64,000 nt of DNA, from assembly GCF_008831285.2 (NCBI RefSeq), contig NC_045146.1, positions 7,390,972-7,454,971 of the forward strand, written 5' to 3'. The notes under the pieces were generated by a model that was not told the origin of the DNA, made no database searches, and saw only the letters and a list, made by a program, of their open reading frames with translations. The DNA is from Nymphaea colorata (taxonomy: Eukaryota > Streptophyta > Magnoliopsida > Nymphaeales > Nymphaeaceae). Positions 50,902-63,075 of this stretch are shown piece by piece. The position numbers were made by a program, and so were the translations under genes. Positions within the stretch are counted from its first letter, which is position 1. Every line of letters begins with the position of its first letter.

Positions 50902-53640
50902 GGAACGGTGGCGGCAAGCTACTCGAAGGGCTTCTAGTTTTCGCGCCACGGGTTTTATCTTCCCCCTGAGTCTTAAAACTCCCTCATAAATTATGGAAAC
51001 GACAACTTTGTCCGTCTTCCTGTCCCCTCCCCGAACGGGTCTCCTCTTCGGTTTTGACTGAGAAACCTTGGTCTGCCGTTCCCGCCGATCGCTTTTTCCC
51101 CACTTCGCTCCAGTGCCGATTATTTTTAAAAAATACAAACAGATGCTCAACTTGCTATGTATTTGTAAACAACTGCTTTACGTTTTAGAATTTACAAATA
51201 ATGGCTTCAGTTTATAAAATAATTGATCGACGCATATTTTTTATTGGACAAATAATATTAAACGAATTTACAAAAGTAGACTCAAAGTTTCGAGGTTTTA
51301 CAAAGAGGACCCCATTCTTACGTAATTATGCTACATTTGCTTTAAGTTTGTCACCATTCACCTAACTTAGGTTTTAATAGTAATTGCAGAACTATTATTT
51401 CAGTTCCAATGGAAGAGGAAAAGTAAATCCAGCTTTTCACATTGAGCCTGTGTTTGCTAGCTAGTCCAAAACAATAATACCAGAAATATTTTTTATTTGT
51501 TTGCAGAAACAAAAAAAAATCCTAAAAGAAAAAAGCAACCACTGTTGGACTTACTCGTGAGCATATAACTATTGTGGCATGAGTTCCGTAACTTGTGTTT
51601 TGTAATTTCACGTTGCGCACAAGAAAACGATGGAAATGTTGTTCTTCACAAGTTCTAAAATTATGGTTTGGTTGCCTACTCGGTCCTTCTAACCTCTTTA
51701 GACAAGTTGTTTTTGTTTCACCACTTCATTTTTGACATGTGATATACACTTTACACAATCAAAACCTCATGGTGAGATGAAGATCAGAGAGAGATATTGC
51801 GGGGGAAACCGCTGGTGAATCAATCCTAGGCAAGCATTCTAACAAAATGGACTTGAGGAGGTGTGGTGGAATGATCGTGAAGAGGGCAACAGCAACACCG
51901 ACTGTAAGAGAATGAGAGGAAAAACAAGAAAAAACGAAGCAGAGGTGATATTGTTCACGGGTTTTTGCTTCTGGGAGATCTGATGATCAACCCTCATATG
52001 GGTTGTTCTTCCAGTTCTTCTTCACAATTCCGTTCCGTTCAAACTAGACTCACCACTTTGTGGTAGTTAGTAATATTATTTTTAGGGAATTTTATTGCAA
52101 AAGTGCACAAAATTTTGTGGTCTTTTTACTAGAGAATGCCAAAGGAATTCCTTGAAAGTGATTTATTAATTCAATCTTGTAGATAGAAATGTAAGACTTT
52201 TATAACTTAAAAAGCTAGTAAATATAATATGTTAACGTAGTTTATTATACATAGAATATAAGACCATTTTTCTTTTTTTTTTGGCATCTTATTTGTTTAA
52301 TTAATTCTTCTTTTATTTTATCATTACTTGCATTAGAAACAAGGAAGGTGTGTGTAGACAGCTATTAAAATGCAGATGTATAGATAAATTATATTTGATT
52401 AGATTTTGTCTTTTCATAGCATTTTCAAACACACGTATTAGAAATAGTTTAGGAACTAGGATTTGCTTTTCGTCTTCTTTGGAAAATATTGAAGATCTTG
52501 AAGTTTGTTTTAAATTGCCAAGCATATTTTAATATTTCTGTTTTTTGGACGCCTGAGCACTTACGAACAAGCAATGCTCATTGTTGGGCGAAATTTCATT
52601 CTAACCGTCATAATTTTTAGCCAGTTTATCGTAATCACAACTAGAGTTTCTGGGAGAGCACTGTCCATGTTATGCGATTAACATAGGAAAGCATGTTCCC
52701 ACATGGATATTTTGCAATATTACAATGGACTTCTTCTGTTCCGATTTCACGTTTATAAGGAGGGGCTTTTCTTTTTAACCAGCAGAGGTGCTAACCCATA
52801 ACACATGCTAGGGCCTTGACATAAAGTTTTTGGTCCCTATTTAGGGAAGAACCTTTTAACCTCTCTCTTACGATCATGTCTCTCTCTCTGACATGGCAAA
52901 CTTTCTTTTGAATTCCTCTTCAATAAGAGTTTTTGTGGAAATACCTCACCAATGGTGAGGTGAATTGAACTGGTATAGAAAAGACATTATGAGTCCACCT
53001 AGAGTAAATTAGGTGACACGGGAGAGGCAAAAGGATATATTGGGGAAGTGCTTTCATCACCAAGTACTGCAATGATAAATACTTTTATATAATAGCTCAA
53101 GAAACGCTTCCCAAACTATTACAGGAGAGACAATACCAGTTTTGCCCAGATTGAAGGTGAATAGTTTTACAAAAATATCAAATGATCTAAATTCAAAAAA
53201 GTGTCCCCACCACGGGGTGTTGAATTGCCAGCTGGTTAGAATGGGCTGATGACCATTTGATCACATTCTCAATTAATGATTTTACCACAGGAACACAATT
53301 AGGGTTTGAAAGATTTGAGGAACGCTATTCAATTACACCAATTTCTCTCTCTCTCTCTACCCCTCAAATGATGGGTTGAGCGATTGGTCAGGCAACACGA
53401 AGCCGGTTATATGCGCCACAATGTGCATGAATTTTTTTTGCTCCAATTTAATCATGACTAAAAATGCCCTTCGTTAATAGAAAAAGAAAGATTTTGTAGG
53501 GACAAAAAAAAATTTAAAAAAGTAATGTTTTGGGATTTGATAAAACTCAAACCGAAGGATTTGTGTCAGTCCGTATATGCATATTGTTATGACCAATATA
53601 CCCCTCTAAGTGACAAAGAAGTGTTTTTGTTTTTTTGTCC
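50902..53640. other. BRCT-gene upstream region and gene-free intergenic DNA
   Basis: The first 200 bases are the GC-richer 5' UTR and promoter of the minus-strand BRCT gene, with no clear TATA box. Beyond about 51200 the DNA is AT-rich, with short open frames only and no recognised element. Confidence 0.5.
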
Positions 53641-53650
53641 CGCTCAAATT

Positions 53651-53902
53651 GTTATCTCATATCTCTGTTATCATTTCATACCCTTGTTATTATCTCATAT
53701 GCATGATCTTATACCTCTGTTATTATCTCATACCCATGTTATTATTTCATACTTTCTATCTCATACTTTTATCATTATCTCATACCCATTATCGCATATC
53801 CCAGTCATTATCTCATACCATCCTTTGTCATTATCTCATACTTATAGCAAAATGAGGTAATGACGAGGGTATGAGATAATGACAGATGTATGAAATAACG
53901 AC
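53651..53902. repeat. TTATCTCATACC short-repeat array with inverted copies
   Basis: About eleven variants of (G)TTATTATCTCATAC(C)C occur from 53651 to 53846. They are followed at 53854-53902 by the reverse-complement form, GGTATGAGATAATGAC and GTATGAAATAACGAC. The two halves could pair as a long imperfect hairpin with a loop of a few bases to tens of bases. Confidence 0.75.
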
Positions 53903-54561
53903 ATGATTAAAAATGTTCATTATGCACATGCAATGATAAGGCATTAAAGTAAATATACATTTTTATAATAGGGTCCACCCTCGGCGAACGGCGTGCAAAA
54001 TTTGTTCTCATTGGGTTGAATGGTGTGTAAAGAGTACATCTCTATTTAATTTAAAGGGTGCTGCTATATATAGAGAGACGTTAGTATTTGATTTGAAGGA
54101 TAATTTATGTGGTTTTAAGGAACTGGCTGTTGTGTCCCCTCTCTCCCCCTTCTTTTTCTTCTTCATATTTCTCTCTCTCTCTTTACATGTATATATAATT
54201 GTCAAGCATTAATGGACATCACATGGGTAGGGCATCCTCCCTGCAGAGCAGTGGTTTGTTGGTATGTCACTCTCCTACTCTAGTGTGGTTGCAGTAGGCC
54301 TGCCAAGTGCTACGCCCCCATAAAAGATGACAACAACCAATAAAAAGGACAATCTTTTAGGGCGCCAAATGTCTTCGCATTCATACTTATGTTGATATAT
54401 TTCATGAACATTCAATTTGCTGGGTCCTTCACATGGGTCTCCCATTTGGGTACGTGAATCTTTAAACCCTAGCAACTCTATTCTAAGTGTAAAATGATAG
54501 AATGCTCTAACCCAAATTAACATTGCATCTACCTTTCTTTTCTTTTTTCTTTCTTTTTTTT

Positions 54562-54844
54562 CGGCACGAGGCACTTTTTCTCTCGCTCACAGACAACAAA
54601 CGAATAAATGAAAAGATAACACACCTCCTACGTCCCCGACTGCATAGGGTTTTGTTCACTATCTCATAAGGATTAAGGTGCAAGAAAATTAACTGCTTCC
54701 TCTTAAACATGGGGATTAGGGTAAAAAACGCTCCAAAATACAAATTTACATAAATGCCCTGAAGCAGTTCCCTTATTTACCATGAAATTGGGATCTTGAA
54801 ATTAGAGAAGCTTATTAAATATAGATCATTCCTGACACTCCAAT
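54562..54844 (+). mobile_element. Diverged LTR of the same family as the intronic solo LTR
   Basis: GCACGAGGCACTTTTTCTCTC near 54563 parallels the start of the solo LTR at 40799. ATTAGAGAAGCTTATTAAATA and GACACTCCAA near 54800-54842 parallel its end (ATTAGGGAAGCCTATTAAGTA and CACACTCCAACA). The middle is unalignable by eye. No target duplication was seen, so it is an old or truncated copy. Confidence 0.5.
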
Positions 54845-55638
54845 ACTTTTGTGATGTTAGCAGGTGTTGGAGGTGAAAGACGCCCTTACAAGTGGATCAT
54901 AGGAAAGAATTTTCATGTCAACTCCTTGCCCTCCTTCCGGCTTCAGGTACTTTATAAAGTTCCAGCATCATATCATGTTGGCGTTCTTTATTCAAAAATT
55001 ATAAAACTCGAACAATTTTTTGAAGCAATGACATGCTCAAGTTGTACATGCTATTGCCTCAATTTTTTGAAGCAATGACCAGGGCCTATGCAAGCCCCCT
55101 TGGCTCCACCCCTAGTCAGAAGCACAGAGGGGGGGGTGGGGTCAATTCACGTACGGACACTCCTCAGTCCCAGCCCAGACCGTCCAAGTCAATTAAGGTC
55201 AACGATCGTGATCGGATTGCTCCTCATTCTAGCAATTAAGTTGCACGTAGGTGCTTCACCCTAAGGAATAAACCTCACAATGAACTAAAAGCTATGGAAG
55301 GACGAAAGTATGTCAAATACAAAAGGCACACACATTCAATCTTTTTTTTAAGGAAAAAAAAACATTTTTTTAAGAAAAAAAAACATACAGTATACATAGT
55401 TCAGTTTAAATTCATAATAGTTTAAGAGATTGTTACACGGACAAATCCCTCGGCCTCCTCAGTCCTCTTAGAGTTTGCGTCGAGCAGTGTATTTAATTAT
55501 GCCCGCTGGATGCATCATAATAACATATATTCAGTTATGGACAAACCCAGCTGTTTCCAGTGAAAAGAAATCAAGCAAGCCGTCATTCATTTTCATATGA
55601 AATAAATAAGTGATCACAACTAGTTAAGCCGCAGTTTA

Positions 55639-55851
55639 CTATACATGGAGAAGAGGCATCCTCAACCACAAAGACAAGAGATGGCACAGCCCAAAGCCAA
55701 AATATGCAATTATGCATAAGGCTTTACAAGTGTTGAGAAAATTTTCCATAGCATTGTCACGTGGGGCCCCTGCAGCCTCACGTGACATCGGCGACGCTCT
55801 TTTGATTTTGAGTTTTTGAATTTTGCCATCTTCACATGGGAAGGAAGACAT
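55639..55851 (-). CDS. Small open frame, 70 residues with one hydrophobic segment (uncertain gene)
   Basis: A minus-strand frame of 70 codons starts MSSFPCEDGKIQKLKI and ends with a hydrophobic stretch (CIIAYFGFGLCHLLSLWL, about 47-64) suited to a membrane helix. It lies in a GC-richer patch, with two CACGTG-containing sequences near 55758 and 55777. I do not recognise the protein. The frame could be real, the last exon of an unseen gene, or chance. Confidence 0.2.
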   Translation of the reverse strand: MSSFPCEDGKIQKLKIKRASPMSREAAGAPRDNAMENFLNTCKALCIIAYFGFGLCHLLSLWLRMPLLHV

Positions 55852-56785
55852 ATCCCCTCGGTGGGGGCCACCTGTAGCGGGCAGCTCCTTGTAGTTGTCT
55901 CACTCCCTCTCTTGCCTTCTGTCTCCTCGATGGACCTTGGCTATGTTTTCCTCTATCTCTGTCTGTAGCTACCCTAGTCCACTTCTTTTTCTTGATTAGT
56001 TATAGCGGAACCAAGTCCATCAATGCATTTCTCATTGTTGGTTTAGTAAGAAAAACAAGCATTAGAATGAAGTGACGTAATGAGAAATTAGAATTTTTCG
56101 CATTCCAGTTGCCGAACAAGAAGTTTTTTTTTTTTTAACCTAATTCTTAGAAAGTGCATACAAATACTGAAAGTGCCTAAGTTAGTTTGTGCCCTATAAA
56201 TATATCTATCAACTTAAATCAAATGAAACACCATCACAATTTTAGCCAAGGACCAAATGATGTCTAACCCTTAATGGGGCATCCGTTGGGGCAGGGACTG
56301 GTAGGTGGGCAGCTTCCGGTTCAAATTCTAGGGGCCTCAACTTTTTATACTGCAAAAAGAATGAACACTAATATGTAAGTTGAGCATCATCCCGAGATAA
56401 TGAAACAAGGTTTAAGTATATTGGGGGGATAGGGAAAGGTAGAGCTTTGGCCCTCTAGTTGCACGGTATCTTACTCACCTGATAATGACATTCATGTGTA
56501 TATGTGTACCATTCAACTATTTGGACTAGTCCTAGAACGTCATTCATTTTAAATTTTTATAACTCATTTTTAGATCCAATTTATAGATGTGATCTTTGGA
56601 TTCAAAACATTTTGGACATAAAAATTGTTATAAGATGTAAATAAACTCATATAGTATGCCTGAAAAATGTGATTATACATCACATCTGTGCAATTGTTTA
56701 TTTGGTAAATTATTAAAAATTAGACTAGTTTATGCATTTACATGTGTCTACAAGTTTAATACGTCTATGTGTGTTTTTGTATGAA

Positions 56786-56787
<2 letters not shown>

Positions 56788-56834
<47 letters not shown>
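56788..56834. repeat. (GA)n microsatellite
   Basis: An uninterrupted run of about 23 GA units in gene-free DNA. It is read through by a meaningless Glu/Arg open frame. Confidence 0.95.
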
Positions 56835-56836
<2 letters not shown>

Positions 56837-57394
56837 CATTCAAGAAGGCCACTAAAAGTTAATGCAGTCCAGGAACATAGTCGATGTGAAAACCATGAGA
56901 TGATGATGAGATTTCTTTGTGATTTCTTTTGTGATGATGAGATGCCAAAGCCTGAAATCTTCTTTTGGTTATAATGTTGAAGTCCTCTATGCCAACTTAA
57001 TGATTTATGTCTAATTTTTTCACGTGTATGTTTGAACTTTTCCTTTTGTTGAAAAGAACAGAGTTCATCCCAGGTGCACTATTTTTTTGGGTTGTTAACA
57101 GTGACAAGCATGACATTTGACTTGACCATAATTCATGCAAGCCCTGAAGCAAGCCAGAACCTTGGACGTATAAGGGTACCGACTTGAGAGTTTTATGAAG
57201 GTGGTTTCCTCAAAATAAATATTGAAAGAAACCCAGAAAAAAAAAAAGTCAAAACAATAGTAACATCAAGATGATGTTTCGGCAAAGTTTATTTTTTCAT
57301 GCAACTTTTTGCCCTTAATTATAAAAAGAGACTTCACTTTTTTTGAGTTTCCGTTTCATATCCAAAAAATTTGGTTTGGTATTGAATATTATGA

Positions 57395-57830
57395 GAAACA
57401 TTTCGGCAACGGTAGCTTCACTTGGTGCACTCGAAGGAGCTGAGAGCAGAGGATCTATTGTAAGTTAGATTGGATCTTAATCGATTATCATTGGGTCTCC
57501 TAAGAGCACTATGGGTGGCATTGGAGAGTGGTTAATGGAGAGGAAGCTAAGTCAAAGATCATAGAGCAAGGGAGGATCCCTTACAGAGGCTGTCCCACGC
57601 TGCAAGTCCTAAATAAATTGAATGGGGTCAAGCGACAGTTAAAGAATTGGAACAAATCCAGTTTTGGCCCTTTGAGTGTGAAGATCAACCAGCTTCTTAG
57701 GTACCTTGTTGAACTTCAACCAGAGCTTGAAAGAGGCGATCTATCTAAGATCGACCAGAAAAGAAAGATTTAGAGAGGATCTGGAAAGAAAGCTTCTAAT
57801 GGAAGAAGTAATGTGGAGGAATCAAGCTGT
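57395..57830 (+). pseudogene. LINE (non-LTR retrotransposon) ORF2 fragment, endonuclease end and linker
   Basis: One plus-strand frame with two stops reads SFTWCTRR, RIYCKLDWILIDYHW and EHYGWHWRVVNGEE, matching the C-terminal endonuclease region of plant L1 elements. It continues as LNKLNGVKRQLKNWNKSSFG and, after a frameshift near 57770, LMEEVMWRNQA. This is the usual linker before the reverse transcriptase. Part of the region between is missing. The fragment stops at 57828, where unrelated DNA begins. Confidence 0.75.
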
Positions 57831-57949
57831 AATCACCCCAATTTTTTTAAAATTCTATATTTAGCATTTTTCAAACATTTCATGATAACTTTACAACAGC
57901 CTTCAAGGATTTTCGGTTTCAAACACTTCAATTTATCTTAATTATGGTC

Positions 57950-58520
57950 AATTTCTTCACTATCAACGATATTTGGGGTTTATTGGATCTAATTTCAAAC
58001 TTTGGATACAAAGTCTTATCTCAATTTATACGTATTCTATAATTCAATCTGGGATCCGGTTCAAATACTCATATAGATAAAACATAGCCTTAAATCCAAC
58101 TACTAGCCTCAAATCCAAAATAGATCCATATTTGAATCCAAATTCTAAAATTAAATCCACAACAGAACTTTAGATCTAGACTTTGATCCAAATTTCAATT
58201 CTGGACCCATTTGATCCCAATTTGTGCTTTCATATCAATTCAAAACGGATCCAAACCCAAGATCCAAAGTCTAGATTCATATCCTTCTTTGATTCCAAAT
58301 TTTTAATCTAGATCCATATTTAGATTCAATTTCATGTTTTTAAGTTAATCATGTTTTTAAGTTAATCCAGATCTAAATCTGAGATTCAGAACCAAATATG
58401 AGTTTCAGATCCAAATTCAAATATATTATTTTTGATCAATTCTAAGATTTTGATTCAGATCCAGCTCCAAATTCGAAAGCTAAATCTATTTTTAGATCCA
58501 AATACAAGTCAAGGATCATT
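57950..58520. repeat. AATCCAAAT/AGATCCA-rich degenerate block
   Basis: Words such as AAATCCAA, AGATCCAAA and TTAGATC recur irregularly across about 570 bases. It is the same sequence type as 14590-14850 and, inverted, 16560-17230. It is non-coding. Confidence 0.5.
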
Positions 58521-58689
58521 CCTAGTCTAAGTACCGAGACATTATGATCATTTTCCAAAATACCAATAATTTCTAATTCAAGATTTTCAAAATACCCATG
58601 ATTTTTCTAAAAATATCATTGAATTTCTGAACCTAGGTTGTCTTGAAGTATCCTTTTTTTTCAAAAAAATAACCTTATTTTTTCACAAA

Positions 58690-59095
58690 AAATACCATTT
58701 GTGTGCCCCACAGCCAACATGGTAGGAAGACCAAACCTGATCTGGCTGTACCTAGCACTGGCCGGCCTGGCTGCCCAATCCAGGCCCGAGCAAGTCTGGC
58801 CTACGCAGCATGGCATGGCCAGGAAACGATCTAGCGGGCTTGGCATGGCCCTGGCGCGGCTAGATAAAGCCATGGCATAGCCAGGCATGGATCTGGCAGG
58901 CCAATCCCAGTCTGGCACGACCAGGCATGGCCATGGCCAGCCAGTTCTAGCCTTACCAAGCCGAGCCTGCGGCCAGCCAGCACATGCCAGAATGGGCCTG
59001 TGGCAGGCTAGCTCAGCCTATGTTGGCCCGTCAGTGAGCTAGGCCTAGGCTGGATGAGCCTTTGGTGGGCAGCCTGCTTCTTAGCGCGGTCAACC
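58690..59095. repeat. GC-rich degenerate tandem repeat (CATGGCCAGGC type)
   Basis: Variants of GGCATGGCCAGG, CTGGCAGGCCA and GCCAGCCAG follow each other for about 400 bases within otherwise AT-rich DNA. The 85-residue minus-strand frame here is repetitive and unlike any known protein. Confidence 0.7.
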
Positions 59096-59214
59096 CTCCA
59101 AACAACCTATTTTTGGACAGATTTAACCTTCTTAGTGTTTTTAAACTATTTTAAGTCAATAATGACTAATTAATGGACAATTTTATTTTTTAAAAAATCA
59201 TAATGCCCTTGAGT

Positions 59215-59520
59215 CTCATTCCTCTATAAATACCTCCTCATTTCTCTCATTTAAGGGAAAAATTCATCATATTTTCAATTCTTTGAGCTCTCTTTCTCCT
59301 CTTCTAGATTTCTTCTTCTCTTCTTCTTCTTGTTCAATTTTTCTTGTTTAGCTCTTCTAATCTTCAACTCCAAACCTTCATTTTCACAAGAGAAGACCTT
59401 GGAGGAGCTTGTAATCGACTCTTAAGAAGTATCTCCAACCTGTTCCAGCCCTTATCAAGGAGTTCTCTTTGCCCAGAAGAACTAAGAAGCCGCCTCTATA
59501 CTAAATCTTTTTTTTTTAAA
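59215..59520 (+). promoter_or_regulatory. LTR-style promoter and leader
   Basis: CTCTATAAATACCTCC near 59222 is a good TATA context. It is followed about 30 bases on by a C/T-rich leader and then a short GC-richer stretch ending in AAAG|GTATTT (59519/59521), a splice-like junction. It probably belongs to the inserted retroelement, not to a host gene. Confidence 0.35.
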
Positions 59521-61245
59521 GGTATTTATAACTTTTCATTATACCATTTTCTTGTCTTTTTTCTTCATAACAAGTAGATGAAGGTCTGCAGTCTCTCCAA
59601 AGTTAAGGATCCTCCTTGAGGCTCCGGAAACATGACCAAAGCAAATGTTTTCCTCAAGATTTTTTTTCTATTCTTTAAATTTATCTTTTTAGCATTTTAA
59701 CTAGTTTCTTCATTTCTTTTAACTTGTTTATCTCTTTTTAACTTGTATTTCTCTCATTTTAATTTCTTATCTTTATTTTTCTTTTTTTATTCCTAAATTT
59801 TCATTTCTCTCTCATTTATTTTTTTCTCTTTCAGATATCTCCTTCTTTCTCTCCCTCTTTCATCTTTACTTCTCTCTATGTATTTTCATTTTTCTTCCTC
59901 TTTTAATTTTTTTTCTACCTATTCCTGCTCTCTCATTGTTTATCTATCTTTTCATTTCTCTATCTAATTCTCTATTTTGATGGCTTGATTGTATGTGGAT
60001 ATGTATTACGATGTGAGGATTTGTTTCTATTTTTATCATTTTGAGGTTGGGACAAGTTCAACCCGAAAAACACCAAAACACGCTTGATGTAGATGTTAAT
60101 TTGCATTGAGCATGTCATTTTCAATTTTTTCAAATTACAAATTCATCGTTCATATGTTTTTTAATCATTCTTCTAGCCATCCATTGGCCTACCTATATTT
60201 TTAATACATCATTGAGTGACTCGCTCGACGAAATCTTACCTCTATCAATTTTTATCAAATTTTTCATATAAAATTTATGTAATTATGCATACGCAATCAC
60301 TTATGGGACTCACAAATGTTCATAAGTACATCTCTAAGAAGCTTAAGTAAGATAAGATCAAACCCTAATGAATTGATAATCTAATTAAAGCAAAATCTTG
60401 AAACTCACTTAAGATTCAAAGGAAACACCCCTACAAATTATAATATTTTCGTTTTAAATATTGAATCTTTACTCTCCCCAAAATATTATTTTGACATTTG
60501 CAATATTGTAAAATTTCTCTCTTTGGCCTAGGATGAACAAAAACTATCGTCACCATCTATTTATTTTGATATGCTATTTTTCAAACAAAATTTGAAAAAC
60601 TTGTTTTTGCAAAGCAAGACAAGTTGAAGTCATGTTTTGCAAAATAAGTAATTTACAAGTATGTTCCTAATCATATATTCTCAAACAAGTGGAGAACTTT
60701 GATTTTCAAAATTATCTTCAAATATAAGTTATCTTTTATTTGAGTTCCAGTGACAATATTTGACAAACTCAAATGATCTTCCAAGTGTCTCTTCTAAACA
60801 ATTTGTTTTCTATATTATTTGGCTATTCCAATAATTTAACCTCAAGTTTTAAAAGTTACTAATTATTAAGGGTTTGTAACCCTTAAGACTCTAGTTCTAG
60901 ACCCGAGGACACTATTTTTTAACCAAACCATATTTTAATATTTCAAAATTTGTCTCAATATTTTTAAAAAAATTTATTTAGACTTGAGCACACATGCATA
61001 TAGGATCTATGATAACATTTCAAATATCGAAATGTGAAAAGTAAGATGCTAGTTCTTGGTCAGTTTTCCCACAATAAATGAGTTGAGAACGACTGGACTT
61101 CGTACTGATGGGCGAGTCTCTTTCTCTCTCATTTCAAAATAAAACCTTATATTTTTGAATGCACTCCAAAAATGAAAACAAATTTTGGGGATGTAAATAC
61201 AAGCCAAGGCTCGTTGGCTGCGAGAAATATGCAAAAAACACTAAG

Positions 61246-63059
61246 GGTAGTGTTTGGATGAACCCCCTTGAAAAAATGGTTTTTGTTAAAACCTAGTTTT
61301 GTGAAAATCATTTTTTAATGAGTTTTAGAAACCTGGTTTTAGTGTTTGCGTAGCGTGACAAAAAGCAGGTTTTCACTTTTGAAAAATTAGTTTTTGTTTG
61401 AATGACAAAAAATGGTTTTTTGGATGTATGTTTAAAAATAATTTCAACCAAATGATAGTTGATTCACAGTTATACACACACTCTCTCAACAAAGCATGCC
61501 GAATGACAACAACCACCAAAAATTAGAAGATAATGCTCAACATGTACTGTATCTGCATGACTCAAATCTCAAGGGAAGTTTTTGACTACATAGATCATGA
61601 ACACCTCTAAGCAGTGAAGTCTAAAGAATCATAAATCTAACATTCTGACATGAATTAACTTTTATCAACAAAAAATGCTTGTAAAGAACATTGTCTTAGG
61701 TTGTTTTTACTTATCCCACCTCGTTGTTTCCAAATAATGAACATACAAATTATTTAGAATTCATCCTTTATCACCAAACAATTAATAATCTAGAGCCAAT
61801 CAAAGTGACAAAGTGGCCTTCATGAGTTTCTTGAGATTGCCATACTCATGTCCAACAAATAATTTGAAAAGTTTGACATATGAGTGTGCAAGTATGTGTT
61901 CATGTGTGCTGCAATATTGTTCTACTTTCTTCCTAAGGAATGTAGCATTTATGGCTTTCCATAACTTTATCTTTCACATGTGAAGGAGATGATAAATGGA
62001 AGTACAAAAAGAACAATAAAGGATAAAACAATTGACAAAGATTCATAGTAGTAGTGGGTGCACTTGGAAAATGTTGAATCCAAAGAATCATAGAATTATG
62101 CTTTTAGAATGCTATTGAAAATTCTGAAAGTCTGTGGACTTCTTTTTCTCTCATAGTCTTAGTAAAAGTTATACCAACAAGTAAGTTCTTTGCTTCTGCA
62201 GACATTCCAAAAACAATCCACCCATGTTGTGCATATTCTTTTCAAAACCTTTCAAGCCTTTTCAGCCAACAGATGGCATGCCTCCAATCTTAACCATGTG
62301 ATAGCTGTTAAAATTGTGATCATATAGTTTGTACTAAAAAAAACGAGAGATTATTGCGGCTGCAAGCAAAAGCGCTCATTGTGCTCAATTCTTTCAAGCT
62401 TCACAAAACCTTACAGAGCCCTAAAGAAGACTATTCATATAAATTTCTTCTTGCCATTCATGGGAGTTAGAGACCCATGGCACCAAATGCCTTTACAAAA
62501 ATGAAGACCCAATTCATTGCATAAATCAATTTCTTCTCTACATTAAAAGCTTGTGCTGGATTGCATCAATCAGTTTCTTCACTACAATAAATTTAGGGTT
62601 GAAAATTACCTTCGTTTACGGGCCTTGTAGCCCATCATTCATCTATCTAGATTGTCCATGGGCGACCCTTGCAACCAGTGTGCTACCATCAATTTTGAGG
62701 CAACCAGCCTCCTTGCATCGTTATCCACCATTGACGCTGAACCTTTGTCGCCATCATCATACTCTTTGCTGTTGAGAGCACCCAAGAGGCAATCACCCAC
62801 CCACATCATCGCCCAGTTAAATACGTTCATATACAAATGCCCCACATGCCCAAAACACTGTTTTGGATGCCACCCCCCCCCCACCTCCCAAAAAAACAAA
62901 CCCAGGCTATGTAAAATGGGCCTAAAGGGTTGTTTTTTTGAAATTGGGTTACCATGAAACCAATTTTTACAATGCCCAAATCCCCCAAAACTGAGTTTCA
63001 CATGCAAAACATCATTTTGCTTGCAGAATTCGCTTTTGAGCAGGTATCCAAACACACCC
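61246..63059. mobile_element. PIF/Harbinger-like non-autonomous element, about 1.8 kb
   Basis: The left end GGGTAGTGTTTGGATGAACC and the reverse complement of the right end, GGGTGTGTTTGGATACC, agree apart from one base inserted and the innermost positions. TAA flanks both ends (61243-61245 and 63060-63062), as expected for Harbinger targets. No transposase was found inside. The 138-residue minus-strand frame at 62639-63055 overlaps the right end and is not recognised. Confidence 0.5.
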
Positions 63060-63075
63060 TAAATTTTTTCAAGCT

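Larger units (their letters stand above)
57829..61242 (+). mobile_element. Composite retroelement-like insertion splitting the LINE
   Basis: It begins TGTAATCACCCC immediately after TCAAGCT. It then runs through a GATCCAAAT-rich block (57950-58520), a GC-rich degenerate array (58690-59095), a TATA box CTATAAATACC near 59223 and a CT-rich leader. A T-rich tract follows to about 59990, then AT-rich DNA. TCAAGCT recurs at 63069-63075 where the LINE resumes. The order fits the LTR and leader of a non-autonomous LTR element, but no second LTR or CA terminus was found. Confidence 0.4.

Noticed and set aside
56255-56345. tRNA-like box B (GGTTCAAATTC) suggesting a tRNA gene or SINE
   Set aside because: No credible A box or cloverleaf arms upstream, so no RNA gene can be supported.
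58661-58918. 85-residue minus-strand frame rich in Ala/Arg/Met/Pro
   Set aside because: It is a translation of the GC-rich tandem repeat and has no independent support.
62639-63055. 138-residue minus-strand frame with aromatic-rich composition
   Set aside because: It overlaps the right end of the Harbinger-like element and matches no transposase motif. Probably fortuitous.
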